Part shown: piece after piece, positions 39,653 through 50,573 of the stretch
Position numbering within the stretch: the stretch's first letter is position 1
Layout: each line of letters opens with the position of its first letter
Assembly (NCBI GenBank): GCA_963691705.1
Contig: OY829546.1
Span: forward strand, 1,746,001 to 1,810,000
Source of the DNA: Viola odorata
Taxonomy: Eukaryota > Streptophyta > Magnoliopsida > Malpighiales > Violaceae
Direction of reading: 5' to 3'
DNA: 64,000 nucleotides
Translations under genes and position numbers: made by a program
The notes under the pieces: generated by a model
Databases searched by the model: none
The model's input: only the letters and a program-made list of their open reading frames with translations
What the model was told of the DNA's origin: nothing

Positions 39653-41419
39653 ATTCATCCATAACCATTTGTCATTCACTGTTAAGTGTCACAAAGATCC
39701 ACAAACTGAGTCTGCTAGGATTGTTGGATTTGAAGTTAAACCATTCAAGTCAGTAATTCTGGGTCCATGTGAGATTTGCTTCTTGCAAGTCCTTCCTGTG
39801 GGATGCTGAGTATTGTGTTACTTATTTGTGTTCCTATTCTACAGTGTTAAACACACATATGAGGGGAAGTGGAATGAGGAGAAAACCCGTTTATCAACAT
39901 GTGATCCACATGCAAGACATACAGTTGTTAATTCCAATGCTCCTCAAGAGGTTGAAGAGAATAATGAAGTTATTTTCACATATGATGTTGAATTCCAGGT
40001 CAGTTATCTACAGAAGGTGCTTATTCTTTTAGTTAGGTTTCATTCTGGGTTAGATAGCTTTCGCTATGTTGGCTGATTGTCATTGTAGCTCGGTTTGAAA
40101 TTGAATTTGTGCTCTAATTGGAGCATGCTAAGATGTAGTCACTGGGAGCATTTCTTGGTGATTTGTTAATGCTATTGTTTTGAAACCATACTTTGAAACT
40201 GTTAATCTTGTGCACTTAATGGTCAATGCTATTGTTGTTGTAATTCACTTGTTTGTTGTTATCTGTGCAGGAAAGTGATGTAAAGTGGGCATCTAGATGG
40301 CATGCCTATCTCTTAATGAGTGATGACCAAATTCACTGGTTCTCAATTGTCAATTCATTGATGATTGTTCTCTTCCTCTCTGGCATGGTTGCTATGATTA
40401 TGCTGAGGACACTGTACCGGGACATATCCAAGTATAATGACCTTGAGACCTAAGAAGAAGCCCAGGAAGAGACTGGTTGGAAGCTTGTTCATGGTGATGT
40501 TTTCAGGACTCCATCAAATTCAGATTTGCTCTGTGTCTATGCTGGTACCGGTGTCCAATTCCTTGGAATGATCGTTGCCACCATGCTCTTTGCCATTCTC
40601 GGGTTCCTTTCCCCTTCAAACCGAGGTGGTCTTATGACGGCTATGCTCTTGCTGTGGGTTTTCATGGGTATTTTCGCAGGCTATGCCGCTGTACGTCTGT
40701 ACAAAATGTTCAAAGGAATAGAGTGGAAGAAAATTACCGTGAGGACTGCGATTACCTTCCCGGGTACTGTTGCTGTAGTTTTCCTCTTTCTAAATACTCT
40801 CATCTGAGGTCAAAAATCATCGGGCGCTGTGCCATTCGGGACAATGTTTGCTTTGGTGTTCCTGTGGTTTGGAATTTCAGTTCCACTCGTGTTTGTTGGA
40901 AGTTATATTGGGTTCAAGAAACCAGCCATTGAGGATCCCGTGAAGACTAACAAGATCCCAAGACAGATCCCTGAGCAGGCTTGGTACATGAATCCTGCCT
41001 TCTCGATCCTCATCGGAGGAATACTGCCATTCGGAGCAGTTTTCATTCTTCATCCTAACTTCCATCTGGCTGAACCAGTTCTACTACATCTTTGGTTTCC
41101 TCTTCCTAGTGTTCATAATCCTCATCATCACATGCACTGAATCACCATCGTGCTCTGCTACTTCCAGCTGTGCAGTGAGGACTACCTGTGGTGGTGGAGG
41201 TCCTACCTTACATCAGGCTCATCTGCTCTGTACCTCTTCCTCTACGCTACATTCTACTTCTTCACGAAGCTCGAAATTACGAAGCTGGTTTCGGGGGTAT
41301 TGTACTTCAGATACATGGGCATCGTTTCCTACGCATTCTTCGTTGTGACTGGTGCGATCGGATTCTATGCTTGCTTTTGGTTCACACGGCTCATCTATTC
41401 ATCCGTGAAAATTGATTAA
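39653..41419 (+). pseudogene. Transmembrane nine (TM9/EMP70, TMN) pseudogene
   Basis: TM9 proteins are Golgi/endosomal nine-span proteins. Exons 39653-39748, 39845-39998 and 40271-41419 hold the C-terminal two thirds: [79 protein letters not shown], and the ending LIYSSVKID, the usual Lys-rich C-terminal sorting signal. Lesions: TAA at 40451 replacing the usual Gln (LET/EEAQEE), TGA at 40805 replacing Trp (NTLI/GQKSSG), a frameshift near 41045 and another near 41142. The N-terminal lumenal part is missing; homology starts abruptly after the transposon terminus at 39547-39650. It cannot encode the full protein. Confidence 0.9.
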
Positions 41420-41966
41420 TTCTTGCCGAACTCGTTCTCTTCACCAAATCTGGGTAAGACTGAAAAAAGAATTAGTGAACAAAACTATGGTTTCAGATAT
41501 GTGTAAACGTAATTAATTACTCATTTTTGTATTGAGGAAGACGTTGGTAATTCTCATGTAACGACCCCCTTTTATTTTTTTGGTTTCAGAATTTACATTT
41601 TTATTTCATCAATATAATAGATTGTAAGATTGGTCATGAATCTTGATGCATTTATTTGATTCATCTAATTTAGTTTTTTTTTAACTTTTAGAACAGTGGA
41701 ATATGATTGTTTTGTTGGATCCAACATTCCAATCTCATAATATTTCCTTCTGGTAAATTCTGTTTCTTTTTTCATTCCATGCATTCACCTGTTGCTAGAA
41801 ATTAAGTCGTAGCATGCAAACGACAATGGCTGTGGTTGAAAAATACTAAAGATTAGTCCCTTTCCAAAACAAGAAGCTATGCATCTAAACTATGCATCTA
41901 AGCTACTCATCCTTCTCCATCTTCTGTTATTTTGGATCGATAGAGAAGGATTACAAACTATGCATC
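41420..41966. other. 3' flank of the TM9 pseudogene
   Basis: AT-rich, no gene or repeat recognised. Confidence 0.4.
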
Positions 41967-42112
41967 TATAACTATAACTACTTATTAGTCCCTTTCCAAA
42001 AAAAAGAAGCTACTTATTAGTAGGGTGAGTATCCTTTGGCTCGGCGATACCGACGGTGACCTTAGCAATATCACTGGCGGTTGCTTCAGGTTTTTTTTTG
42101 GCATACAAAACC
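41967..42112 (-). pseudogene. Duplicated 3' exon of the small membrane-protein gene, copy 1
   Basis: About 145 bp nearly identical to 42718-42863. On the minus strand it reads YAKKKPEATASDIAKVTVG, then IAEPKDTHPTNK and TAG, open through the A-run, which has nine A here. The N-terminal half of the gene is not next to this copy. Confidence 0.7.
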
Positions 42113-42761
42113 ATGATACTTTTTTTTTTTTTTTAGTATTTCAAAGGAAAAGTAAACATGAACAACGTAAACATATACCTTTACTGAACAACATAAACAA
42201 AAAACTGCATCTTTGGACGAACTATACTCCAACTAATTACCAAATTCATCATACCATTTAGGATTAAAACGTCATTGAATACTTCCAATTAATGTTTTAG
42301 GGAACTCTATGTCTCGTGGTTGACAAGTACCTTTCAACATATTTGATCCCGACCAACAGCCACAAAATAAAAAACGGAGTCGACTAAAATATTTTAAAAT
42401 CAATCGCCGATTCACCCATTCGTACCAAATATTCGATTGATGGACGACCAAAATTTAATTTTAAAAATACGAAACTTTGTCTAATTAATTTAAAATGCAA
42501 AATTGGACCAAACCGTTAATCGATTTGTTAAATTGAGGATATGTAATTAATCTAGACATGTAGCACTAATTATTTAACAACAGATTGGGTATCAATTTAC
42601 TCAATAAGGCAAGCAATTTGATTTAATTATCAAATGGCTTAGTATAGGGAAAAAAAATTCTGATCCAGCCCAGCGTGGGCAGGAGCCCACGGTGGCCCTG
42701 GGCTGGATCCGCCCCTGTCTATAACTATAACTACTTATTAGTCCCTTTCCAAAAAAAGAAG

Positions 42762-43023
42762 CTACTTATTAGTAGGGTGAGTATCCTTTGGCTCGGCGAT
42801 ACCGACGGTGACCTTAGCAACATCACTGGCGGTTGCTTCAGGTTTTTTTTTTTGCATACAAAACCATGTAACTGATGGCAGCGGTGATGGCGACGCCAAC
42901 AACTGCTATATGGGCCATGCTAAAGGGCAGGTTGCGGCGCTGGTGCAGAACCCCACCTGGGTTGTGACCTGGTGGCCTTCTCGATCCTTCAACTCCGGCT
43001 GTTTTCACTTCTTCGCTGCTCAT
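42762..43023 (-). pseudogene. Small single-span membrane protein, frameshifted in an A-run
   Basis: From ATG at 43023 the frame reads MSSEEVKTAGVEGSRRPPGH, then VLHQRRNLPFSMAHIAVVGV and a hydrophobic span (IAVVGVAITAAISYMVLYA), then a run of lysines and stops. I recognise this layout as a conserved small plant membrane protein of unknown function. The run of eleven A (Lys codons) moves the frame into TGA; with one base fewer it would continue PEATASDVAKVTVGIAEPKD to a stop at 42762, as the copy at 41967-42112 shows. A (GA)n tract precedes the start. Length if repaired about 86 aa. Either a homopolymer mutation or a base-calling error. Confidence 0.6.
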
Positions 43024-43562
43024 CTTGTGAGTATCTGCATTCTTCCTCCACTCCTCACGCCCTGCCATCTCTCTCTCTCTCTCTCTCTGCAAAAGATTCT
43101 ACTGATTATTATTCCGAGAAATGGGTGAGGGTCGAAGCAGAAAACTCGATGGGGTTAAGTAACACGGCCGACGTAACATTGTTGGCACGTTTGAGCACTC
43201 GAAACGTGTAGGCTCTGACGATTCAACACGTAGTGGTTGCATGTTAGTCTCTCCGAGTGGACACAAACTTGAAGGATTTATGGGCCGACCATTGGTTATC
43301 TTCGTTGCAAAGAGCCCAGCCTTTCAAAAATAGGCCCATTTTAATATGCTTGTTTGTGTATGAAAAATTAATCTATTTTTTCTCTCAAATAACCCAACAG
43401 AGTGTGAAAATATAAAATTTAATCGTTTTAATCCGGCGTATGGAAGAATAAGAAAAAATAATTTTGGGTTGGGTCTTTTTTTTTTCTTTTGGTTTTTGGA
43501 TCGGACATTTGATCGTTTTAATCCTTCCGAAATTAATAAATACATATTTTGCTACTAATCCA

Positions 43563-43861
43563 ATGGCAAAAACAGTAATTGTCTTCGATTTTGACAAAAC
43601 AATTATCGATTGCGATTGCGATGAGTGGGTCTTTGATGAGTTTGGTCTTAATGACTTGTTCTCTTTGCTCTTCCCTACCTTGCCCTTGAACCTTGTCATG
43701 GTAATTACTTTTCTAATTAATGGTTTTCTTTTCAGAATAGGATGATGGAGGAGCTTCATTCTCGAGGCAAAACAATTCAGGATATTTCAGAATGCTTGAG
43801 ACAGATTCCAATGAATCCTAGGATCATCTCTGTAATTAAATCAATTCACGCCTCTGGCTAA
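43563..43861 (+). pseudogene. N-terminal fragment of a HAD-type phosphatase (PHOSPHO/thiamine phosphate phosphatase-like)
   Basis: MAKTVIVFDFDKTIIDCDCD carries the HAD motif I DxDxT, giving the nucleophile Asp; then EWVFDEFGLNDLFSLLFPTL. After LVM at 43700 a 35-nt gap with gtaatt...ttcag borders precedes RMMEELHSRGKTIQDISECL and RQIPMNPRIISVIKSIHASG, followed by TAA. Members of this family (PS2/PECP, thiamine phosphate phosphatase-like) are about 250-290 aa; here only about 87 codons remain, without HAD motifs II-IV. A 35-nt intron is too short for normal plant splicing, so it may be a shrunken intron. Confidence 0.75.
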
Positions 43862-44354
43862 ATTTAAACTAGGAGCTTCTTTGGTGATACTCATGTTCTT
43901 TTATTTTAGTTTCGGACGCGTCTTTTTAGTTGTTACAATCGAATTGAAGACGACAATAATTTCCGGACTCTTAAGCCTCTTTTAGGTACCAAAGAGGAAG
44001 AATATAAATATTACAATGTGCAATTAAGCAGATAACTAGATTCACTTGCGGATATGTTGATAAAACAAGGTCTGATCTTTCACAATCCACGACAGAAAAA
44101 ACAACAACCCAGCTTTTTAGGGGTGTAAGAAAACCGGATCGAACCGGAACCGGAGCATTTTGCACCGAACTGGACCGAACTAAAAAGTTCCGGTTCAGTC
44201 CGGTTCTCTTTGAAGCAGAACCGAAAATTTCCGGTTCAGTCCGGTTCTACTACTACCAAAATCCGTAAACCGAACCGTAGAACCGGAAGAACCGGTATAT
44301 ATATATTTAATATATATAAATATAAATATATGCAATAATTATCAAATGTTTCCT

Positions 44355-44420
44355 TTGCTTCAGTGGTTAAAAACCTTGGTTTTAGGCTAAAGGGAGGGGG
44401 TTCGAATCCCCTCCCGCTCA
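44355..44420 (+). other. tRNA-like block with A- and B-box motifs
   Basis: GCTTCAGTGGTTAAAAACC resembles a pol III A-box/D-arm. GGGGGTTCGAATCCCCT is a perfect T-arm hairpin with the B-box core GGTTCGAATCC. The upstream bases do not pair with the 3' CCCGCTC, so there is no acceptor stem; it is a decayed tRNA or the head of a tRNA-derived SINE trapped in the hAT-like element, not a working tRNA gene. Confidence 0.5.
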
Positions 44421-45518
44421 AATTGTTTTTTGCTTTCATTTTGGATGGTACCAAAACCTAAAATCAAAACCTAAAATCATTTCATTTTTTTACATTCATT
44501 CATTCTCTTCTCTCCATCGCGCCGCTGCTCCTCCAATGGCCTAAATCTAAAATCCCGAAATCCCTCATCCTTCTTCGCTGTTCTCTCCGACGAAATCACT
44601 CATCCCTCTTCGCCGCTCGTTCCCCCATCTCAGCCAAATTTGAAACCAAAACCCCTCATCCCTCTTCGTCGTTCGCTCCTCCATCTCAGCCAAATTTGAA
44701 ACCCCTCATCCCTCTTAGTCGTTCGCTCCTCCATCTAGCAGCCGTGTCGCTCCCTCGTCGCTTGGCGCAACGTCGTTTCCTCCCTCGCCGCTCGCCGCCG
44801 CATCGTTCCCTTGTTCGCTCCCTCACCGCAAGGCGCAGCGTCGTTTCCACCCTCGATCCGCTCCGCCGACACCACGACAACAACCTACGAAGAACATGAA
44901 CTCAAACACTGCATCAATCAATGTAAGTCATTAGATGCATGTGGAAAATATTTTACAGGATTTTAGCCTAATGTTAAAGGATTTTAGTTACCCTACCATC
45001 TTATTTTCAGTATGTTTTCACTCCTGGAGGATGTATTATTGATATTGTTCTCACTTAAGCGTGGTCGTTTTAGTTTTAGTTGAATAACTATAGCGATGTT
45101 GTGCTGCTGTTGTTGTTGTGCTGCTGCTGTTGTTGTGCTGATATTGATTAGTTTCTGATGTTGTGCTGCTGTTGTTGTTGTTCTGCTATTTGTAAATGAC
45201 AGCCCTTGCGAACATTACATTTGCACCTCCAGTGATAGATATTATCTCATAAGGATTTTAATTGATGGTTGCAGGTTAGTCAAGTTCTTAATAGATCTTT
45301 CTTCCATTTTTTAATTTCTGGATTAAGAGTCTGTGTTAAGAAAATCTCAAAATACATTTCATGCTTAAGTAACTAAAATTGCCAAACATTGTATGAGGTA
45401 CATTTTGAGATTTTCTTTACGTGGGTACTTTAATTGAGAATTCTGACAAACATAAGTCTTAAACAACCTTATGCAGCATCTTTTTACCATATAAATGCTT
45501 GTGCTTACCTGCTTCAGG

Positions 45519-45713
45519 AACTCCTGGGACTTTGTCAACCATCAGCTTGGCATTACTGATCTTAGGCCCTTCTTTTGTTTTCCTTGTACCTGAGGATTAT
45601 TTATCCATGGCAGGTCGCGTTACAGGTTGCTGTTGCTCTCCTCTCTGTTGTAGGAGGGTCTGCTGCTTTTGCTACAACAAATTTTGTATCCAACTTGCAA
45701 AAATCAAATTGAA
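45519..45713 (+). pseudogene. Captured fragment of a small hydrophobic protein, unidentified
   Basis: One frame reads [20 protein letters not shown], then FLVPEDY; after about 45620 a second frame reads [20 protein letters not shown], then VSNLQKS and stop. Together they look like two membrane segments of one protein separated by a frame change or intron remnant. I cannot name it. It lies inside the hAT-like element, so capture is the simplest explanation. Confidence 0.4.
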
Positions 45714-46180
45714 TTATGTCATTAAATTTTGTATTCATAATTTCTGGATGTTTTTTAAATTATAGGTGATTTAATGTTAATTAATGGGCTTTAGTTCAAT
45801 TAGGTTGGGTGATCGTGAGACTGAAATAAAGGATGGTTGTTTTTTATTCATTTTTTTTAATGTATTTTTTAATTTTTTTTTTTTAAAAAAAAGGAAAAAA
45901 AAAACCGGAACCGGACCAAACTGCCGGTTCGGTCCGGTTCCAGGCTGGACAGAACCGGAAATTTCCGGTTCGGTCCGGTTCCAGGCTGGACAGAACCGGA
46001 AATTTCCGGTTCAGTCCGGTTCCAAGCCCAAAACCGGACCGAACCGGACCGGTTACACCCCTACCGCTTTTACAAAAGGAGAACACAACTGAAAAGAAAA
46101 GAATATAGATATATAATAAATTACAGGCATCTAAAATTACTTTATTATTATTTGATTGATGAGAATCCTGATCATCATCA

Positions 46181-46668
46181 AGTTCAATCTCCGCGGACAG
46201 AAACGTAGAAAACGATACTCGAACGCAAAACAATACTTTTCTTATTTTATAATAGATATTATTATATTATTATCGAATTATAAGTTCATTAGTTTTTTTT
46301 GTCGAAATAAATCCATTGGTTGAGTAATAATGTACCCTATGGTTTTGGATATTGTTACTATTTATAAATAATGAATTTTTTTTTCTGTTTTATTGTTTAT
46401 TAAAGAATTGAAAAGGTGGATGTAGATGATCGGTTGTTTGTATTTGTGTCAGAGGTGATAAAGCGTGGATAACGACAAGAATTCGAATCTCACATTTCCT
46501 TATTAAAAAATAAAATGAAAATGAAACTAAAAAAAGAAAAAAGAGATGGGCCCTGGCATTTCTTTTGGACATTTAGCCCCTGATGGAATGGGCCGACAAC
46601 TTTTAAGGAACTTTGGGCCGTAAAGGTGAGCATCCGTAATGCCAGCCTATATCCATGCCATGTGGAGC
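46181..46668 (+). repeat. Direct repeat flanking the papain-like locus, left copy
   Basis: About 490 bp matching 50119-50573 with scattered indels: shared words include GACAGAAACGTAGAAAAC, AAAGGTGGATGTAGATGATC and GGGCCCTGGCATTTCTT. The right copy is the 3' flank of the papain-like gene, so the left copy is probably the 3' flank of a lost earlier copy of that gene. Confidence 0.8.
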
Positions 46669-46750
46669 TACGGGTGTCAACGACGCCGTTTTGGTTAGGT
46701 AAATGGTTTAGGGTTTAGTGTTTAAGCTAGAACGACGCCGTCTTGGTTAG

Positions 46751-48612
46751 GTAAATGCACAAACAATCCCCAAATATATCAGCACCCGCAGCCCTAATTC
46801 ACAAAAATGAATTTGGGTCGGCCACCGCTGTTCTTCTGCTTGTTCGTAAAGGTAATTGTTCTCCTCAATCTCTGTCTCGCCAATCACTGATTCAATCTGC
46901 TTCACAATGTTTCTGACCAATTTGTTTTCTTGTTTTTTCTCCATGCGTTCATCAGCTGTTCATCATCTGACCAATTTGAACCCTCCCATCTTTTCATCGT
47001 TTTCATTCCACCTCCCACTCTCAGGTAAATAGTCTTCTCAGGAACACGCGATTTTAGCATATATAAGTTCACCAAATCCTGCCTTTTGTTTGTTTGTCTG
47101 ATATCGGAAGCCATATCATCTGTTCTGCTGTTATCGAAAAAATTGTATATAAAAGGTAACGTGTTGTGCATGATCGTGATTGTTACAGACCTGTTATCTT
47201 TGGGAAGTTGACACAATACGTAAAAAGGAGTCTGGAGCTGTTGCGGATTTGATCAGGTATATGGTGGCTATTCTTTATATATACATGTTCTACATTCTTA
47301 TGTTTGTTCGCAGAGGTAATAGTTTTCATCAATGCTGCTTTGGTCTGCCTGACGATGTTTCTGACCAATTTGTTTTCTTGTTTTTTTCTCCGTGCGTCCA
47401 TCAATTTTGGTGCTATTTATTCTTCTTCGCACCCTATTCAAACAGAAATTGGGGGCTGAAGGGACACAACGGTAAATGCACAAACAATCCCCACATATAT
47501 CACCACCCGCAAATAGCCCTAATTCACAAAAGTTAATTTGGTTCGGGCACCGCTGGGATCTGCATTCTTCTGTTTGTTCGTAAAGGTAATTGTTCTCCTC
47601 AATCTCTGTCTCGCCAATCACTGATTCAATCTGCTTCACAATGTTTCTGACCAATTTGTTTTCTTGTTTTTTCTCCATGCGTTCATCAGCTGTTCATCAT
47701 CTGACCAATTTGAACCCTCCCATCTTTTCATCGTTTTCATTCCACCTCCCACTCTCAGGTAAATACTCTTCTCAGGAACACGCGATTTTAGCATATATAA
47801 GTTCACCAAATCCTGCCTTTAGTTTGTTTGTCTGATATCGGAAGCCATATCATCTGTTCTGCTGTTATCGAAAAAATGTATTTAAAAGGTAACGTGTTGT
47901 GCATGATCGTGATTCTTACAGACCTGTTATCTTTGGGAAGTTGACACGATACGTAAAAAGGAGTCTGGAGCTGTTGCGGATTTGATCAGGTATATGGTGG
48001 CTATTCTTTATATATACATGTTCTACATTCTTCTGTTTGTTCGCAGAGGTAATAGTTTTCATCAATGCTGCTTTGGTCTGCCTGACGATGTTTCTGACTC
48101 ATTTGTTTTCTTGTTTTTTTCTCCTTGCGTCCATCTATTTTGGTGCTATTTATTCTTCTTCGTACCCTATTCAGACAGAAATTGGGCTGAAGGGACACAA
48201 CGGTAAATGCACAAACAATCCCCACATATATCACCACCCGCAAATAGCCCTAATTCACAAAAGTTAATTTGGTTCGGGCACCGCTGGGATCTGCATTCTT
48301 CTGTTTGTTCGTAAAGGTAATTGTTCTCCTCAATCTCTGTCTCGCCAATCACTGATTCGATCTGCCTAACAATGTTTCTGACCAATTTGTTTTCTTGTTT
48401 TTTCTCCATGTGTTCATCATCTGCTCATCATCTGACCAATTTGAACCCTTCCATCTTTTCATCGTTTTCATTCCACCTCCCACTCTCAGGTAAATACTCT
48501 TCTCAGGAACACGCGATTTTAGCATATATAAGTTCACCAAATCCTGCCTTTTTTTTGTTTGTCTGATATCGGAAGCCATATCATCTGTTCTGCTGTTATC
48601 GGAACTCTGTGC
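46751..48612 (+). repeat. Tandem array of a 5' cassette (about 2.6 copies of 0.73 kb)
   Basis: Copies begin GTAAATGCACAAACAATCCC at 46751, 47472 and 48203 (periods 721 and 731). Each carries the likely first exon with CCCTAATTCACAAAA, a donor TCGTAAAG/gtaatt and a second donor CTCTCAG/gtaaat; the first two copies also carry an exon-like block (about 47190-47257 and 47922-47990) ending GATCAG/gtatat. That block is open as CYLWEVDTIRKKESGAVADL. The unit is homologous, in inverted orientation, to the 5' region of the DUF3615-like gene (31.3-33.0 kb). The array ends where similarity switches to the 32.02-32.58 kb part, reaching 49.04 kb. Confidence 0.85.
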
Positions 48613-49035
48613 TTGACCAGATACCTGTTTTATATGGGGGGCATATAGATAGATATATTAAATGTTGATGAATTTCTTGTGCACTTATGATTTTGTTATT
48701 ATTTAGGCAAACCTCATATCTTAGCACATGATCTTGTCAAAGGTTAGTAAATAGCATCAGCACCTTCGTAGCGTAGCAAGTAACCAAGTGACATAGTTTT
48801 GTTATATCAGGAGTACCGGTACTCCTATTTTTATTCCTATCCCAGTCCCAACCTCTAAGTTGTAGTTGCTGCATGCTGACAATTTTTCAGGATTTGTTTC
48901 ATTTCTTGCACGTTACAGTTCAATTTGTTTATATGCATTATTTCGGTCTAGAACACACACTAACAAAGATTACACACACACTAACAAAGATTACATTTTG
49001 GTTGTCAAGGTGGTCAGTTCTTCAACAACAAAAAT

Positions 49036-50093
49036 ATGACTTCACGTCATTGGGAGCCAAGTCTGACGAATATCTGTTGTTACAATCCATATTCAAACTC
49101 CGTGTGGTACAACTCGAGTGATATACTTCCTCCGGTCTCTGCGCAAGGACCTGTAGGTAATAATTTGTGTTTGTAGTAGTTGAACGTGTGTGGAGTAGTG
49201 TTCTCTATTTATTGTTGTATTTGTTTTTATTGCCTGTCTTTTGTTTCTGTTTATGTTTTATCTGTTTCTGTGGATGTTTCATCTATTTTTCATTTTTCAT
49301 GTTTTGGTAGGTAACGGCTCTGCCCATGCTCTGATATGTGCGGTTGAAGCCCGATTCCGTAAGGCTCGGCCATGGGCTCCTAATCCAAAGAGTATTTGGA
49401 GACTGTCCCTGAGGGATCTACTTAATACGCTGGAAGCTGGGACAGGTAAATTGGAAGGTTTTTCTTGGGATAATCTTAGTTTGGCTATGGTACGTAGTGG
49501 CGTCGGACTGTACGACGACCATGAAGCGAGGGACGGGATGGACAATAAGCATCCGGTTTGTTTATTTAATTATTTAATTATTTAATTATTTAATTATTTA
49601 ATTATTTAATTATTTAATTATGTCACTAATTAATTATACATTCTTCTTACAGCCTAATACTAAATTTCGCCCATCACGTATTGATGTGTATGGATCTGAT
49701 GTGCATACAGCGCCGGTGAAGGTAGCGGGGGTAACGCAGAAGTGGAACTCAATGACAGTAGAAGGGAAGGTAATACGAATTGATGAGGTTATGAATGAAA
49801 TTGCAAATGGTGGCCCTGTGCTGGCTAGTTTCTTTATGGATTGGGACTTTACCTCTTGGAGTAAGGAAAATGCCAAGACCCTTGTGTATACAGGAAAATT
49901 TCGTGATGAATTGTCAGATTCTGAGCAAGACTTAAGGCGTCATCATCTAGTGTCACTTGTGGGATGTGGAGGACAAGATTTAACAAAAGCATTCTTTATA
50001 GCTCAGAATTCTTTTGGGATGGATTGGGGACATGATGGATTTTTTTTGCTGGATCCAAGTTGCATTGAAATGATTGGTGTTCCAATTTTATAG
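49036..50093 (+). CDS. Papain-fold (C1A-like) protein lacking the catalytic cysteine
   Basis: Exons 49036-49156, 49311-49555 and 49653-50093 join in frame to 807 nt, 268 aa (MTSRHWEPSLTNICCY ... CIEMIGVPIL). The layout is that of a mature papain domain: VWYNSSDILPPVSAQG, with the oxyanion Gln, then PVGNGSAHALICAVEARF where proteases have C-G-S-C-W-A-F; the nucleophile Cys position is Gly. LSLRDLL matches the LS-Q-L helix. The His region HHLVSLVGCGG and the Asn motif AQNSFGMDWGHDGFF are kept. Signal peptide and inhibitor prodomain are absent and the usual disulfide cysteines are missing. So it is a probable pseudoenzyme with a papain fold, or a decaying gene with an open frame. All splice sites are GT-AG. 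Further 5' exons may exist upstream. Confidence 0.72.
49560..49620 (+). repeat. (ATTTAATT)n microsatellite in an intron of the papain-like gene
   Basis: Seven or so perfect copies of the 8-bp unit ATTTAATT between the second and third exons. Confidence 0.95.
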
Positions 50094-50118
50094 CTCAGAA
50101 TTCCTCAAGTCCAAGACC

Positions 50119-50573
50119 AGTTCAATCTCCGGACAGAAACGTAGAAAACAATACTCGAACTTAAAACTCTACTTTCCTTTTTAATAGATATTATTACTGA
50201 ATTACAACAAGTTCATTGGTTGAGTAATGTACTCTGTGGTTTTGAGTATTGTTACTATTTATGAATGATGAATTTTTGTCTGTTTTATTGTTTATTAAAG
50301 AATTGGAAAGGTGGATGTAGATGATCGGTTGCTAGTATTTGTGAGAGGGTTCGAATTTCACATCTCTCTATTAAAAAAGAGAGTGAAAATGGAACTAAAA
50401 AAGAGAGGAAAAAGCTCTTTGGTAGTTCAAAAATCTAAGCATGGGCCCTGGCATTTCTTGGCATTTCTTTTGGACATTTAGCCTCTGATGGAATGGGCCG
50501 ACAGCTTTTAAGGAGCTTTAGGCCGTAAAGGTGAGCATCCGTAAGGCCAGCCTATATCCATGTCATGAGGAGC
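50119..50573 (+). repeat. Direct repeat flanking the papain-like locus, right copy
   Basis: Partner of 46181-46668. It begins 26 bases after the stop codon of the papain-like gene, so it is that gene's 3' UTR and flank. Confidence 0.8.

Larger units (their letters stand above)
44115..46063. mobile_element. hAT-like non-autonomous element (Pack-hAT type)
   Basis: 1949 bp with inverted ends TAGGGGTGTAAGAAAACCGG (left) and TAGGGGTGTAACCGGTCCGG (right, opposite strand). Eight-base flanks CAGCTTTT (44107-44114) and CCGCTTTT (46064-46071) match at 7 of 8 positions, as expected of an aged hAT target duplication. Subterminal regions are dense in CCGGTTC/GAACCGG words, with a repeated CCGGTTCCAGGCTGGACAG phrase at the right. 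No transposase is visible. The middle carries a tRNA-like block, a CT-rich exon-like stretch (44.5-44.9 kb) and a coding-like fragment (45.52-45.71 kb). Confidence 0.8.

Noticed and set aside
44355..44420. Functional tRNA gene
   Set aside because: The T-arm and B-box are excellent but no acceptor stem pairs and the anticodon arm is not convincing.
44686..44899. Arg/Ser-rich open frames on both strands in the hAT-like element
   Set aside because: They stem from a CT-rich repeated phrase (CTCATCCCTCTTCGTCGTTC) and look compositional.
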